Positions 44,259 to 54,491 of a stretch of 64,000 nucleotides of DNA are shown piece by piece. Under the pieces are notes generated by a model, which searched no databases, was not told the DNA's origin, and saw nothing but the letters and a program-made list of their open reading frames with translations. Made by a program: the position numbers and the translations under genes. The first letter of the stretch is position 1, and every line of letters starts with the position of its first letter. The stretch covers positions 1 through 64,000 of the forward strand of contig CAMMIW010000008.1 in the NCBI GenBank assembly GCA_946497035.1, in the 5' to 3' direction. Source of the stretch: an uncultured Eubacteriaceae bacterium (GTDB lineage: Bacteria > Bacillota > Clostridia > Lachnospirales > CAG-274).

Positions 44259-44648
44259 TTATTTATCTTCTGTGATTTCTTCTGAGCTTGTTTCTCCACC
44301 ATCTTTATTTAAAAATGATGATAAATTTAATTTAGAAACAACACCAGGCACCATATCAATAATTTTATTTACACTATTTTGATTTTTAACATCTACAAGT
44401 TGAACAGAGCCATTTTGAACAACGAGCATAGCAGAAGGAGTTAATTTTCCACCTAATCCGCCACCAGAACTTTCATTGTTGCTCTCTTTTCTTTCATAAG
44501 ATCCAGCTCCAACACCTATAGATATATCAACCAAAGGAACTATTATTACATCACCTATATTAATAGGCTCTCCAACAACTGTTTTAGAAGATATAAAACC
44601 CTCCATTTTATTAAATAAAACTTCTAAACTACTATTAAGATTAGACAT
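44259..44648 (-). CDS. ytfJ: YtfJ/GerW-type sporulation protein
   Basis: The 129-aa protein starts at ATG 44646-44648 (GGAGA 7 bases upstream). It shows the family pattern [20 protein letters not shown], a Gly-rich loop ([19 protein letters not shown]) and KIIDMVPGV. GerW/YtfJ proteins are made during sporulation in B. subtilis; their biochemical role is unclear. The gene overlaps the end of the DUF2953 gene's start-proximal neighbour only in untranslated sense and lies in the guaA operon. Confidence 0.85.
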   Translation of the reverse strand: MSNLNSSLEVLFNKMEGFISSKTVVGEPINIGDVIIVPLVDISIGVGAGSYERKESNNESSGGGLGGKLTPSAMLVVQNGSVQLVDVKNQNSVNKIIDMVPGVVSKLNLSSFLNKDGGETSSEEITEDK

Positions 44649-44650
44649 AA

Positions 44651-45490
44651 TCATTCTCCTTTACTAAAAATAATTTTTCTTATAGGTTTTTTAATTATAA
44701 ATATAATTATTGGCCACAATAGTTTAAATAAAGATGTGTTGCATTTTATTTCAAAATTTCCTGAAAATAGTTGGTTTTCAAAATCTGGCATAATTTTTAT
44801 ATTTTTAATATGCTTTTTTGGTAAAAAAGCCATTATACAACTTATTATACCACAAAAACTTCCTGTTTTAAAGGGTTCATCTAAACCATAATTAATATTT
44901 ATTTTAATTTTTTTAAATTTTATAGCCTTTATAAGCCTTTTTAATAATATTAAAGATAATTTTAATATTTCTTTTTTATTTGGGTAATTTATTATAAATT
45001 TTATTTTATCTAAAATTTGTTTAGTTTTTATTTTTATATTATTTATTTTATTTTTAAATTTTTTATTATTTTTTAAATCTTCATTATTAATATTCTCTGT
45101 GTTATCATTTTTTATATTTTCATCTATATCGTTTGTAGAAATATTTTGTGTTATAGGTTTATCTATTTCATTTTTAATTTTTCTATTTACTTTATTTTCT
45201 TTAATTTTTTTATCTTTTTTAGGTTTTTTATTTTTAGATTTATTTTTATTTTTTTTAAATTTTTGAATATTTATACCAAAAATTTTTACATTATTTATAT
45301 TATCATCACTATTTAAACTATAGGTAAATAAACCAAAAATGTAAGTTAGTTTTATAAAATAACTTATTTTGTTTTCTTTGTTAAAATATACTTTAACATT
45401 TATGCTAGAAAAAATAATTATACAAATAATAATTAACACTAAAGCTAAAATTATACCTATTATTTTTAATAACCCTATTAAAATGCTCAT
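44651..45490 (-). CDS. DUF2953-type membrane protein
   Basis: The 279-aa protein has an N-terminal membrane helix (ILIGLLKIIGIILALVLII), a long Lys/Asn-rich spacer (about residues 75-150) and a conserved C-terminal part (KKINININYGLDEPFKTGSF, CGIISCIMAFLPKK) ending in a hydrophobic segment. This fits DUF2953, which commonly stands beside ytfJ in spore formers. Function unknown, but the pairing suggests a sporulation role. Confidence 0.75.
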   Translation of the reverse strand: MSILIGLLKIIGIILALVLIIICIIIFSSINVKVYFNKENKISYFIKLTYIFGLFTYSLNSDDNINNVKIFGINIQKFKKNKNKSKNKKPKKDKKIKENKVNRKIKNEIDKPITQNISTNDIDENIKNDNTENINNEDLKNNKKFKNKINNIKIKTKQILDKIKFIINYPNKKEILKLSLILLKRLIKAIKFKKIKININYGLDEPFKTGSFCGIISCIMAFLPKKHIKNIKIMPDFENQLFSGNFEIKCNTSLFKLLWPIIIFIIKKPIRKIIFSKGE

Positions 45491-45506
45491 ATTATCACCA
45501 ATAATT

Positions 45507-45818
45507 TCACTTATTTTTTAAAAATTTTTCTTTCATATTGTTTATATCTTTTAAATTATCTTGAAAAATATTTTTTACCAACATAAATGATTGTTTTTTA
45601 CCATAGGCCATACCAACTACTACATATTCTTTATCTCTATACCTATCTTTAAAAGCTTCATTTAAAGAAAATATGTCTAATATGTGGTTAACATTTTTAG
45701 ACACACATATTAAATATAAATTAAAAATTTTAACATTATCTTTTAGTTGTTGTATTATATAATCTTCATTTTCTATTTTATCATCTAAATATAATTTTTT
45801 ATAAAATTTTAAATTCAT
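45507..45818 (-). CDS. Hypothetical protein in gpsA operon
   Basis: A 103-aa cytoplasmic protein (MNLKFYKKLYLDDKIENEDY…) with a central GMAYGKKQSFMLVKNIFQDN segment. No family recognised. AGGAGATATAAT precedes the start, 8 bp after gpsA; coding is supported by position in a tight operon. Confidence 0.65.
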   Translation of the reverse strand: MNLKFYKKLYLDDKIENEDYIIQQLKDNVKIFNLYLICVSKNVNHILDIFSLNEAFKDRYRDKEYVVVGMAYGKKQSFMLVKNIFQDNLKDINNMKEKFLKNK

Positions 45819-45826
45819 TATATCTC

Positions 45827-46834
45827 CTAGTTTAAAAGGTTTGGTTCTTCTTGTTCATCAGTTTTATTCCTTGTCATAAGGGTAATAACGGCATCTTTAG
45901 TATTTTTATTATTATACAAAACTTCATTTATTTCTCTTGTTATAGGCATATCTATATTATATTTCATAGATAAATCATAGGCTGCTTTTGCTGTGTTAAC
46001 CCCTTCTACAACCATCTTCACTTCTTCTAAAGCTTCTTGTAAAGTCTTTCCTTGTCCAAGTAAAATACCTGCACGTCTATTTCTACTGTGCATACTTGTA
46101 CAAGTAACAATTAAATCGCCTATACCTGTAAGGCCAGAAAAAGTTTCTTTTTTAGCTCCCATAGCCATACCAAGCCTTGCTATCTCTGTCATACCTCTTG
46201 TCATAAGAGCAGCCTTCGTGTTATCTCCAAAACCACAACCATCAGATGCACCTGCTGCTAAAGCTATAAGATTTTTTAAAGCCCCACCAAGTTCTACTCC
46301 TATTATATCCATATTTGTATAAACTCTAAACGTAACACTCATAAAAACATCTTGAACTTTTTTAGCTACATCTAAATCATAAGCAGATGCAACACAAGCC
46401 GTGGCCATATTTTTACCAACCTCTTCTGCGTGGCTTGGGCCAGATAAAACAGCAACATTACTATTAGGTATAACTTGTTGTATTACTTGAGATAACCTAA
46501 GTAAAGTACCCTCTTCAAGGCCTTTAGCTACATTTACAATAATTCTACCGTCATTAAAAATATTTTTAAATCTTTCACATATTTCTCTTACTGCTTTAGA
46601 AGGAACTGCTAAAACAATCATTTCTTTATCTTTCATATCTTCATCATTATTTGTAGCTTTAAGGCTCTCTGGTAAGCTAATACCAGGTAAAAATTTTTTA
46701 TTTTCTCTATCATTATTTAAGTTTTCTACTTCCTCTTTATTAAAACCCCAAATAGTGACATTATGTCCATTTTTATCAAGCAGATAAGCAAGAGCTGTTC
46801 CCCAACTGCCTGCACCAACAACACCTATTTTCAT
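45827..46834 (-). CDS. gpsA: Glycerol-3-phosphate dehydrogenase [NAD(P)+]
   Basis: The 335-aa enzyme makes sn-glycerol 3-phosphate for phospholipids. Rossmann motif GVVGAGSWGTALAYLL, NVAKGLEEGT, LSGPSHAEEVG, the catalytic Lys in ELGGALKN and TGIGDLIVTCTS are visible. The start is ATG 46832-46834 (AAAGGAGGC upstream), not the upstream in-frame codon. It works together with the plsY product encoded upstream. Confidence 0.95.
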   Translation of the reverse strand: MKIGVVGAGSWGTALAYLLDKNGHNVTIWGFNKEEVENLNNDRENKKFLPGISLPESLKATNNDEDMKDKEMIVLAVPSKAVREICERFKNIFNDGRIIVNVAKGLEEGTLLRLSQVIQQVIPNSNVAVLSGPSHAEEVGKNMATACVASAYDLDVAKKVQDVFMSVTFRVYTNMDIIGVELGGALKNLIALAAGASDGCGFGDNTKAALMTRGMTEIARLGMAMGAKKETFSGLTGIGDLIVTCTSMHSRNRRAGILLGQGKTLQEALEEVKMVVEGVNTAKAAYDLSMKYNIDMPITREINEVLYNNKNTKDAVITLMTRNKTDEQEEPNLLN

Positions 46835-46987
46835 AAAAAAGCCTCCTTTCAAATCATATGCCTAAATGTATAATATAAAAATTATCATTTATACACATTT
46901 TTTGTGTCTATATCTAAAATATAGCTATAAATATCCAAATTTTTTAACAAACATTTATTTTTTATATCAACTAAATAAAAACCGTGC

Positions 46988-47611
46988 TTAGCCATTATTT
47001 TTTTTAAAAGAGAATTTTCTTTCTTCTCCTTTAATAAGCCTTTTAATATTTTCTCTATGTTGATAATAACATAAAATCATAACAATTGCCATAATAATTA
47101 CTTCTTCAACGGGCATTTTTACAACAATCATAAGAACAAAGAAAAGGCCTGTCATAACTAAAGATGCTAAAGAAATATATTTAGATGTATATGCAACAAT
47201 AAAACCTACAATATAAGTTATAATAGCAATAGTAGGATTTACAAAAAGTAAAAACCCTAACGTAGTTGCCACCCCTTTACCACCTTTAAATTTTAAATAA
47301 AAAGGAAAATCGTGGCCTATAATAGCACCAAAACCTGCATAAACACCATATAACACAGAACCAGCACCTAAAAATAGGCTACCACCAAAAATAAAATTAC
47401 AAAGATTAAAAGCGATAAGCCCCTTTAAAATATCAAATACAAAAACAAATATACCTGCTTTTGCTCCAAGCACTCTAGTAACATTTGTCATACCAGCGTT
47501 ACCGCTACCGTGCTCTCTAATATCTATTTTACCTACAAGCTTACCTACAATAAAAGCAGATTGTATACACCCTATAAAATAACCAATAATAAAACTAAAC
47601 AATCTTTCCAT
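46988..47611 (-). CDS. plsY: Acyl-phosphate:glycerol-3-phosphate acyltransferase
   Basis: This 207-aa membrane enzyme acylates glycerol 3-phosphate from acyl phosphate. Conserved loops: GSGNAGMTNVTRVLG, GHDFPFYLKFKGGKGVATTLG, and a late Glu loop PVEEVIIMA. Five or so membrane segments. It sits between der and gpsA. The 153-bp gap to gpsA holds only a weak AATGTATAA hairpin near 46865. Confidence 0.94.
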   Translation of the reverse strand: MERLFSFIIGYFIGCIQSAFIVGKLVGKIDIREHGSGNAGMTNVTRVLGAKAGIFVFVFDILKGLIAFNLCNFIFGGSLFLGAGSVLYGVYAGFGAIIGHDFPFYLKFKGGKGVATTLGFLLFVNPTIAIITYIVGFIVAYTSKYISLASLVMTGLFFVLMIVVKMPVEEVIIMAIVMILCYYQHRENIKRLIKGEERKFSFKKNNG

Positions 47612-47617
47612 TTTTTA

Positions 47618-48943
47618 TTAGTTCCTTTCAGTTTTATTTCTTGCTATAAAGTGTATCGGTGTACCACTAAATCCAAAGGCCTCTCTCAATTGATTTTCTA
47701 TATATCTTTTATAAGAAAAATGTAAAAGCTCTGTATCGTTTACAAAAAGTATAAATGTAGGCGGCTTAACAGAAACTTGCGTTATATAATAAATTTTTAA
47801 AGGACGACCTTTTTCTGCAGGTGGTTGATTAAGAGCCATAGCCTCTATCAAAACATCATTTAACATACCTGTAGAAATACGTCTTGCACTATTTTCACTA
47901 CAATATTTTATTGTTTCAAAAAGTTTATGAACCCTTTGGCCTGTTAATGCAGAAATAAACATTTTAGGAGCATAAGACATATATTTAAACTCTTTGTCTA
48001 TTTCTTTGATAAAATTATTCATTGTTTTGTTATCTTTTTCTATTAAATCCCATTTATTAACAACAATGATAGTAGGTTTACCTGCTTCGTGAGCTATACC
48101 TGCTATTTTTGTATCTTGATCTGTTATACCTTCTGTTGCATTTATCATAAGAACACAAACATCTGCCCTTTCAACTGCTGCTACTGCTCTTATTATACTA
48201 TATTTTTCTATACTTTCTTTAATCTTACTTTGCCTACGCATACCTGCCGTATCTATAAATACATATTTTTGGCCGTCTTTTTCATAAGGTGTGTCTATTG
48301 CATCTCTCGTTGTTCCTGCTATATCGCTAACTATAACCCTTTCTTCTCCTAATATTCTATTTACTAAGGAAGATTTACCCACATTAGGCTTACCTATAAT
48401 AGCAACTTTTATAGTTTCATCTTCTTCATCATATTCTGCTTCTTTAGGAAAATTTTTAACAACCTCATCTAAAAGATCTCCAAGACCTATAGCTTGTCCT
48501 GCTGATACACCAAAAGGTTCTCCTATACCTAGCTGATAAAATTCGTAAATATCCATACCATATTTTCTTAAATCGTCCATTTTATTTACAGCTAAAACAA
48601 CAGGTTTATTAGCTTTTCTTAAAATATTTGCAACTTGCATATCTGCATCTGTTACACCTGTTTTAACATCTACAACAAATAATATTACATCTGCTGTTTC
48701 TATAGCAATTTGAGCTTGTGTATACATTTGTTTTAAAATAATGTCATCACTTTCTGGCTCAAGACCACCTGTATCTATTAATGTAAATTTATAATTAAGC
48801 CACTCTGCCTCTGCATATATCCTATCCCTTGTTACACCTGGTGTATCTTCTACAATAGATATTCTTTCTTCTGCTATTCTATTAAATAAAGTAGATTTAC
48901 CTACATTAGGCCTACCTACAACTGCAACTATTGGTTTTGCCAT
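47618..48943 (-). CDS. der: Ribosome-assembly GTPase Der (EngA)
   Basis: The 441-aa protein has two GTPase domains and a KH-like end. First: [25 protein letters not shown]. Second: [29 protein letters not shown]. It is needed for 50S subunit maturation. Its start lies inside the end of the DUF512 gene (32-bp overlap). Confidence 0.97.
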   Translation of the reverse strand: MAKPIVAVVGRPNVGKSTLFNRIAEERISIVEDTPGVTRDRIYAEAEWLNYKFTLIDTGGLEPESDDIILKQMYTQAQIAIETADVILFVVDVKTGVTDADMQVANILRKANKPVVLAVNKMDDLRKYGMDIYEFYQLGIGEPFGVSAGQAIGLGDLLDEVVKNFPKEAEYDEEDETIKVAIIGKPNVGKSSLVNRILGEERVIVSDIAGTTRDAIDTPYEKDGQKYVFIDTAGMRRQSKIKESIEKYSIIRAVAAVERADVCVLMINATEGITDQDTKIAGIAHEAGKPTIIVVNKWDLIEKDNKTMNNFIKEIDKEFKYMSYAPKMFISALTGQRVHKLFETIKYCSENSARRISTGMLNDVLIEAMALNQPPAEKGRPLKIYYITQVSVKPPTFILFVNDTELLHFSYKRYIENQLREAFGFSGTPIHFIARNKTERN

Positions 48944-50294
48944 TTTTTTCTCCTCCTACAAATTGTTTTATAAAATCTGCTCCATTATCTTTAGATAATC
49001 TTACCTTTATGTTTAGTTGTTTTTCTATATCTTTTATATCTAAATCGTCTAGTAAAACAGTATCTTGTGCTCTTATACAATTTTCAGGTAAAAATAAAAC
49101 ATCTCCAAGAGGTTTATCTTTTAACTGACTTATTATATCAACACCTGTTAAAAGCCCCGAAACAGTTATCGTTTCGCCAAAAAAATAATTTTTTATTTCA
49201 TATACATTAATTTTAGTGTTAATAAATTTTTCGCTTATTTTATCACACAGTTTTTTTATAAGGGGATAAGCTAATTTTGCCGTTGCTACAGAATAATTGC
49301 GTGTTATATTATCTCCTTTTATAGTGTCAAAATATTCAAAAAACTCTTCTTCCATTAATGTAATCATGCCAACACCATTTTCTAACTGAGGGTAACCTTC
49401 ATAATAGTCCCCATTAGGAAGAGGTATTTCTGCTTTTAAATAAAATTCATCTGATAAAAATACAAATTTTGTGCCATATTGCTTTTTAAGTTTTTGTTGC
49501 CAAACCTCTACTTGCTTTATAATATTTATGCTATCTTCCTTTGTAAAAGTTTCTATTTGTGGTAAATTATCTCTATATTTTGTAACACCAAGAGGCACAA
49601 TAGCCATACTACAACCTAAATGTAAATATTTGCTTAAATCTTCTATACTTTTATCTAAAATATGTTTATCATTTATATCTTTACATAAAACTATTTGAAA
49701 ATTCATTTTTATATTAGCTGCTGCTAATTTTTCTATTTGTTCCATAATTTTAACAGAATTAGGGTTTTTTAGCATAAATTTTCTAACCTGTAAATCTGTT
49801 GCGTGAACAGATATATTTATAGGTGAAAGATGATAAAAAATAATTCTATCTAAATCTTCATCTTTCATATTAGTAAGAGTTATATAGTTACCTTGTAAAA
49901 AAGATAATCTAGAATCATCATCTTTAAAATATATGGTTTTTCTCATACCTTTAGGATTTTGATCTATAAAGCAAAAAATACATTTATTAGAGCAACTTTT
50001 AGCTTTATCCATAAGACCACTTTCAAAAACTATACCTAAATCTTCAAATTCATCTTTTTCTATTTCTAGTTCCCATTCTTCGCCATTAGGTTTTTTTATA
50101 ACAACTTCTATAAATTCATCTTGTATAAGATATCTATAGTCTAAAACATCTTTTATTTGACTATTATTTATAGTAATAAGCATGTCTCCTGGCTCTATGC
50201 CCATTTCTTCTGCTATACTATCCTCTTCTACTTTTATTATAACATTTTGTTTTTTTATATTTTGTTCTAATCCTCTTTCGTTCAAATATTTCAC
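48912..50294 (-). CDS. DUF512 protein with PDZ-like and radical-SAM-like Cys motif
   Basis: The 460-aa protein has an N-terminal PDZ-like domain ([20 protein letters not shown]), then [20 protein letters not shown] with a CxxxCxxC cluster like radical SAM enzymes, and the DUF512 C-terminal part ([20 protein letters not shown]). Function is not established. It is usually next to der in Clostridia, as here. Start uncertain: GTG 50294 overlaps an AGGTAGGTG ribosome site, and TTG 50285 (7 bases after it) is a good alternative. Confidence 0.85.
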   Translation of the reverse strand: MKYLNERGLEQNIKKQNVIIKVEEDSIAEEMGIEPGDMLITINNSQIKDVLDYRYLIQDEFIEVVIKKPNGEEWELEIEKDEFEDLGIVFESGLMDKAKSCSNKCIFCFIDQNPKGMRKTIYFKDDDSRLSFLQGNYITLTNMKDEDLDRIIFYHLSPINISVHATDLQVRKFMLKNPNSVKIMEQIEKLAAANIKMNFQIVLCKDINDKHILDKSIEDLSKYLHLGCSMAIVPLGVTKYRDNLPQIETFTKEDSINIIKQVEVWQQKLKKQYGTKFVFLSDEFYLKAEIPLPNGDYYEGYPQLENGVGMITLMEEEFFEYFDTIKGDNITRNYSVATAKLAYPLIKKLCDKISEKFINTKINVYEIKNYFFGETITVSGLLTGVDIISQLKDKPLGDVLFLPENCIRAQDTVLLDDLDIKDIEKQLNIKVRLSKDNGADFIKQFVGGEKNGKTNSCSCR

Positions 50295-50301
50295 CTACCT
50301 A

Positions 50302-51111
50302 TTAATTATATAAACTAATTATACCAGCAAGGCTACCCCTATTATCACCCATAAATCTATGTGAAAAAAATGTTTTATTATTACACATAGTACAAAGGTT
50401 GCTAATCTCTATATTTTCTTCTAAAACACCGTTATTAATTAATGATTTTTTTATTATATTTTGTAAATCTATTTTATATTTTCCTTTTTGTGTATCATTA
50501 AAAATATAATCTTTAGAAAAAGGCAACATATTTTTAAATTGCTCTACAACATCTTCGCCTACCTGAAAACAACACTTTTCTATAGAAGGCCCTATACCTA
50601 TTATTAAATCTTTAGGTTGTGAACTATATTGTTTTTCCATTTCTTTTATAGTTTTAATACCTATTTCTTTTACAGTTCCCCTCCAACCGCTATGAGCTAT
50701 ACCTATAGCTTTATTTATAGGATCTACAATAAAAATAGATACACAATCGGCATAGAAAGTTACTAAAACTATATCTTTTTCATTAGTTATAAGAGCATCA
50801 TAACCTTTTATATTACTTTCTCTTAAAAGGCCTTTTCCTATATCTTCTTTTGTAACTTTATAAATTTTATCTTCGTGTATTTGGCTAGAAAAAACTACAT
50901 TTTTATAATCTAAACCTATGCTATCACATATAATCTCATAATTTTTTATAACATTTTCTCTTTTATCTTCTCTAAAGGCAAGGTTCATACTTTCATAACA
51001 ACCAGCAGAAACACCACCAAATTTTGTAGAAAAACAATGTTTAACTATGTTAGTTTTTTCTATATTTTCAAATGTATAATATTTTAAATCACCTTTTTCA
51101 TTCAATTTCAT
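50302..51111 (-). CDS. pgeF: Peptidoglycan-editing/purine nucleoside phosphorylase family protein
   Basis: A 269-aa protein of the YfiH/PgeF (laccase-like domain) family with the metal ligands in VTFYADCVSIFIVDP, IGIAHSGWRGTVKEIG and EKCCFQVGEDV. Members remove misincorporated residues from peptidoglycan precursors or act on purine nucleosides. It is located between yraN and the DUF512 gene. Confidence 0.88.
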   Translation of the reverse strand: MKLNEKGDLKYYTFENIEKTNIVKHCFSTKFGGVSAGCYESMNLAFREDKRENVIKNYEIICDSIGLDYKNVVFSSQIHEDKIYKVTKEDIGKGLLRESNIKGYDALITNEKDIVLVTFYADCVSIFIVDPINKAIGIAHSGWRGTVKEIGIKTIKEMEKQYSSQPKDLIIGIGPSIEKCCFQVGEDVVEQFKNMLPFSKDYIFNDTQKGKYKIDLQNIIKKSLINNGVLEENIEISNLCTMCNNKTFFSHRFMGDNRGSLAGIISLYN

Positions 51112-51153
51112 AAAGCACCTCTACACCTAATAATTTAAGGTTCTATTAATAAA

Positions 51154-51208
51154 TATTAGGATAATCTATAGGCGATATTTATATTGGCTTTTTATTTATA
51201 TCCTAATA
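51154..51208. other. Hairpin in the yraN-pgeF gap
   Basis: TATTAGGATA (51154-51163) and TATCCTAATA (51199-51208) are exact complements around a 35-base loop. It lacks a T-run on the minus strand, so it is more likely an mRNA-structure or processing element than a terminator. Confidence 0.4.
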
Positions 51209-51245
51209 ATTGAAAAAACCCTAATTTAAAAATAATAATAAAAAT

Positions 51246-51590
51246 TTATTGAAAAGCATTTTTTATATGCGTAACATTATTGTTTAAAATTTCTATAACA
51301 TCAAATCTAAAATCTACATTTTGTAAATTATTTTCGGCTATATATAATATAGCAGTATTTTTTATTTTTTCTTGCTTTTTAAAATTTACCGATTCTCTAG
51401 GATAACCTTTGCTAATATTTCTTCTATATTTAACTTCAATAAAACATATATATGTATCTTTTTTTGCTATAATATCTATTTCTCCATATCTTGTTTGATA
51501 ATTTGTAAATAAAATATTATATCCTTTTTTTAATAAAAAATCATTAGCCATTTTTTCTGCTAAATAGCCCTTTTTTTTATTATCTGACAT
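51246..51590 (-). CDS. yraN: YraN-family nuclease-fold protein
   Basis: The 114-aa UPF0102 protein has the restriction-endonuclease-like core GEIDIIAKKDTYICFIEVKY with preceding AEKMANDFLLKKGY. No enzymatic role is proven for the family. Its start overlaps the FlhB-like gene by 11 bp. Confidence 0.92.
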   Translation of the reverse strand: MSDNKKKGYLAEKMANDFLLKKGYNILFTNYQTRYGEIDIIAKKDTYICFIEVKYRRNISKGYPRESVNFKKQEKIKNTAILYIAENNLQNVDFRFDVIEILNNNVTHIKNAFQ

Positions 51591-51873
51591 TTCTTCTATA
51601 TTCTTCTTTCTTATCTAAATCGCTTACAAATAGTAAAACTTGTGCTACCACCTCATAAAGATATGGTGGTATATTAAGGCCTAAATCTATTTTTTCTAGC
51701 TCTTCTACTAGTGCTTTATCTTCATATACAGTAACTTTATTTTCTTTTGCATTTTCTAATATTTTTTCTGCTAAATAACCTTGACCTTTAGCTACAACCT
51801 TAGGTGCAGACATTTGTGGGTTATATTTTAAAGCTACTGCCTTTTTATCTTTTATTTGTTTTTCTTCTTTCAT
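51580..51873 (-). CDS. FlhB C-terminal-domain-like protein (YlqH type)
   Basis: The 97-aa protein begins at ATG 51871-51873 (AAAGGAATG upstream) and matches only the cytoplasmic domain of FlhB (AVALKYNPQMSAPKVVAKGQ, AEKILENAKENKVTVYED, IPPYLYEVVAQVLLFV). The autocleavage motif NPTH of true FlhB reads NPQM here, and there are no flagellar genes in the window. Similar stand-alone proteins lie near rnhB in many Firmicutes. Function unknown. Confidence 0.88.
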   Translation of the reverse strand: MKEEKQIKDKKAVALKYNPQMSAPKVVAKGQGYLAEKILENAKENKVTVYEDKALVEELEKIDLGLNIPPYLYEVVAQVLLFVSDLDKKEEYRRNVR

Positions 51874-51908
51874 AACAATCATTCCTTTTAAAAATATTAT
51901 AGCAAAGC

Positions 51909-52670
51909 CTATATATAATTTTTTATAAATGTTTTTCTATGTAAATCACAAAAACCATATTTTTTTAAAGCTTCTATATGTTGCTTTGTTCCATAACCTT
52001 TATTTATATCAAAATTATATTGTGGATAAATATTATGCATCTCTTTCATATATTCATCTCTAGTAACTTTAGCTATAATGCTAGCTGCTGCAACAGATAT
52101 ACTTTTTTCATCTGCTTTAGGCATAGATATGTAAGGTATATCTATATTAAGGCTAACAGCATCTAAAATTAAATAATCGGGTTTTATTTTTAAATATTCT
52201 ATATTTTTTAACATAGATTTTTTAGTAGCCTCTAATATATTTATATTATCTATAACATTGTTATCTTCCATATTTATAGATATATCTAGAGCATTTTCTT
52301 TTATTTTAAAAAATAGTTGTTTTCTTTTTTCTTCGCTTAGCTTTTTAGAATCATTAATACCTAAAATATTAAAATCTTTTGGCAAAACAACACAAGCTGT
52401 TACAACTGGCCCTGCAAAAGGCCCTCGCCCAACTTCATCTATACCTGCTACAAATTTTTTACCTTTTAAATAAGCTTCTTTTTCATATTTTTTCATATTT
52501 TCAAGCCTTAAAAGCTCTTTTTCGTATTTTAAAAGCTTATTTTTATAACTAATAATTATATTTTGAACACCTTTTTTATCATCATTTATGTAAAGTTGTA
52601 TTAAATTGTTAATATTAGAGATAGGTGCGTTTAAAAATTCATCTTTTATTTCTTTTATGCTTTTAATCAT
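51909..52670 (-). CDS. rnhB: Ribonuclease HII
   Basis: The 253-aa enzyme removes ribonucleotides from DNA. Catalytic acidic residues lie in FVAGIDEVGRGPFAGPVVTA, GINDSKKLSEEKR and DYLILDAVSL, with VAAASIIAKVTRDEYM. An extra N-terminal helical stretch of about 70 aa precedes the domain, as in B. subtilis RnhB. First gene of the long operon ending at guaA. Confidence 0.95.
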   Translation of the reverse strand: MIKSIKEIKDEFLNAPISNINNLIQLYINDDKKGVQNIIISYKNKLLKYEKELLRLENMKKYEKEAYLKGKKFVAGIDEVGRGPFAGPVVTACVVLPKDFNILGINDSKKLSEEKRKQLFFKIKENALDISINMEDNNVIDNINILEATKKSMLKNIEYLKIKPDYLILDAVSLNIDIPYISMPKADEKSISVAAASIIAKVTRDEYMKEMHNIYPQYNFDINKGYGTKQHIEALKKYGFCDLHRKTFIKNYI

Positions 52671-52795
52671 AATTTACCTTCTAAATAATAGTATATTTTA
52701 AATTATTATACAATAAAATTATCATATAATCAATCAATTTTTTAAGGTTAATAATAAATGATCTAGTAATATTGTAGATTGATAATCAGCGAGAG

Positions 52796-52842
52796 AACTT
52801 ATATATATTAAATATTGATTTTTATATATAAGTTACTTTTTT
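52796..52842 (+). terminator. Orphan plus-strand terminator (possible small RNA)
   Basis: AACTTATATATA (52797-52808) pairs with TATATATAAGTT (52823-52834), then ACTTTTTT follows on the plus strand. Both neighbouring genes are on the minus strand and neither needs this terminator, so a short plus-strand transcript may end here. Confidence 0.5.
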
Positions 52843-52857
52843 AAAACAGAATATAAA

Positions 52858-52881
52858 AGGCTGATTTTTTATAAACCAACC
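52858..52881 (-). terminator. Terminator after DUF4358 lipoprotein
   Basis: On the minus strand AGGTTGGTTT…AAATCAGCCT pairs with G-U pairs, followed by TTTTATATT. Confidence 0.55.
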
Positions 52882-52894
52882 TATTTTATTATTT

Positions 52895-53347
52895 CTATTT
52901 AAAGCAACTATCAAATTTTTCTTCTATCATTTTAACATTATCTGATATAGCCATTATTATATAAATATCTATTGTTTTAAACATATGCTTTTCTATTTTG
53001 CCTATTTCTTCTTCATTATCTCTCCAAGCATCTGTAATACCTATTATCTCTGATGACAATGCTCTTTCTATATTTTCTACAGTATCCTTAGAAGAGGCTT
53101 TTGCAATAATAATTTTATCACTTTTATCTTCATCTTTTGTATAATATACAACACCATCTTCTATATCACTAGGAGATATGCCATATCTTTCAGCTACGCT
53201 TTGTTCTTTTAAATCTTCTTCTACAGCATTATCAAATGTTACTTCTTCATTTATAGTATCTAAAATATATTGACTTGATATATTAGCAGTTTTTTTACCA
53301 CAACCAGTTAATAAAAAGATAAAAATAATTAATATTAATTTTTTCAT
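52895..53347 (-). CDS. DUF4358 lipoprotein
   Basis: The 150-aa product has a lipoprotein signal (MKKLILIIFIFLLTGC, lipobox Cys 16) and the DUF4358 pattern (VAERYGISPSDIEDGVVYY, IEKHMFKTIDIYIIMAIS). Such proteins are common in clostridial membranes, with unknown role. It stands alone between the rnhB promoter region and the LysR gene. Confidence 0.8.
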   Translation of the reverse strand: MKKLILIIFIFLLTGCGKKTANISSQYILDTINEEVTFDNAVEEDLKEQSVAERYGISPSDIEDGVVYYTKDEDKSDKIIIAKASSKDTVENIERALSSEIIGITDAWRDNEEEIGKIEKHMFKTIDIYIIMAISDNVKMIEEKFDSCFK

Positions 53348-53417
53348 AAAACACCTCTTTAATGTTTATAATTTTTATTTATTATTTGTTTTATAAAAAA
53401 ATATATACTATTAATAT

Positions 53418-54311
53418 TTAAAAAACATTTTGTTGTGGCCAATTTTTACAAAGATCTATAAAATAATTTATTTCTTCATTTAAAAATTTATTTTTATGAT
53501 ATATAAGGCATAAATCTCTAGATAAATTTTCTACATCTGTAACTTCAATAGCTTTTAGCTCATTTCGTTCTATTTCATCTTTAACAGCCATTATAGATAA
53601 TACAGAAAAGCCTTGTCCTTTTTTTAAAGCATTTTTAATAGTTTCAACACTAGTACAGTTCCATTTACAATCTACATTTATATTATTTTGATTTAAAAAT
53701 TTTTGAAACTGACTTCTTTCTTTGCTTCCATCTTCTCTTGCTATCATAGCTTTTCCACAAAGTTGTTTTAAAGTTATTGTTTTATTTGTTGCAAGAGGAT
53801 GGTTTATACCACAAACTACTACTAGTTTATCTTTTAATATTGGAACTTTTATAATATCTGTATTTTGAATCTCACCTTCAACTATACCTATATCAATTTC
53901 ATTAGTAATTAGTTTTTCTTCTATTATTTTCGTATTATCTACTATTATTTTAGAATCTATATTTTTATATTTTTTTTCAAATTGTTCCATAATATTAGGT
54001 AAAATATATGTGCCAAAAGTTAAACTTCCACCTATTCTTATATAAACATTGTTAGACTTATTTTTAAATTCTTTTTCCATATTATCAAAAGTGCTAACTA
54101 TATATCTAGAATATTTTAATAAATTTTCCCCATCTTTTGTAAGATATAGCCTTTGTGATAATCTTTCAAAAAGCATTATGTTATAATATTCTTCTATTTC
54201 TCTAATAGCTTGACTTACCGATGGTTGAGATATAAAAAGCTTTTTAGCAGCATTGCTCATTGTTTTATAATCTACAACGGAAATAAAGATTTTAAGGTGT
54301 CTTATCGTCAT
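53418..54311 (-). CDS. LysR-family transcription regulator
   Basis: The 297-aa regulator has an N-terminal winged helix (MTIRHLKIFISVVDYKTMSN, LFISQPSVSQAIREIEEYYN) and a substrate-binding co-inducer domain resembling the CysL/CbbR branch (IRIGGSLTFGTYILPNIMEQ). Its target is unclear; LysR genes often control a divergent gene, but the neighbour at 54492 is a spore protein gene with its own likely sporulation promoter. Confidence 0.9.
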   Translation of the reverse strand: MTIRHLKIFISVVDYKTMSNAAKKLFISQPSVSQAIREIEEYYNIMLFERLSQRLYLTKDGENLLKYSRYIVSTFDNMEKEFKNKSNNVYIRIGGSLTFGTYILPNIMEQFEKKYKNIDSKIIVDNTKIIEEKLITNEIDIGIVEGEIQNTDIIKVPILKDKLVVVCGINHPLATNKTITLKQLCGKAMIAREDGSKERSQFQKFLNQNNINVDCKWNCTSVETIKNALKKGQGFSVLSIMAVKDEIERNELKAIEVTDVENLSRDLCLIYHKNKFLNEEINYFIDLCKNWPQQNVF

Positions 54312-54491
54312 ATTGTAATCACTCCTTAATTTTTACCTGTATAAATTATAACTAATCTGTTATACATATGTCAATACCTATAAAATTTTTTTAAATACAT
54401 AAATTGGCAGTTTATTTTTTCATTTTTAGAGCAATATATATATTGTAGCAAATATATTGCTAATTAATATAAACTTTTAGGAGGAAACTTT

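Noticed and set aside
51580-51873. Flagellar FlhB
   Set aside because: Only the cytoplasmic domain is present, with NPQM instead of NPTH and no flagellar genes; this is the stand-alone family near rnhB.
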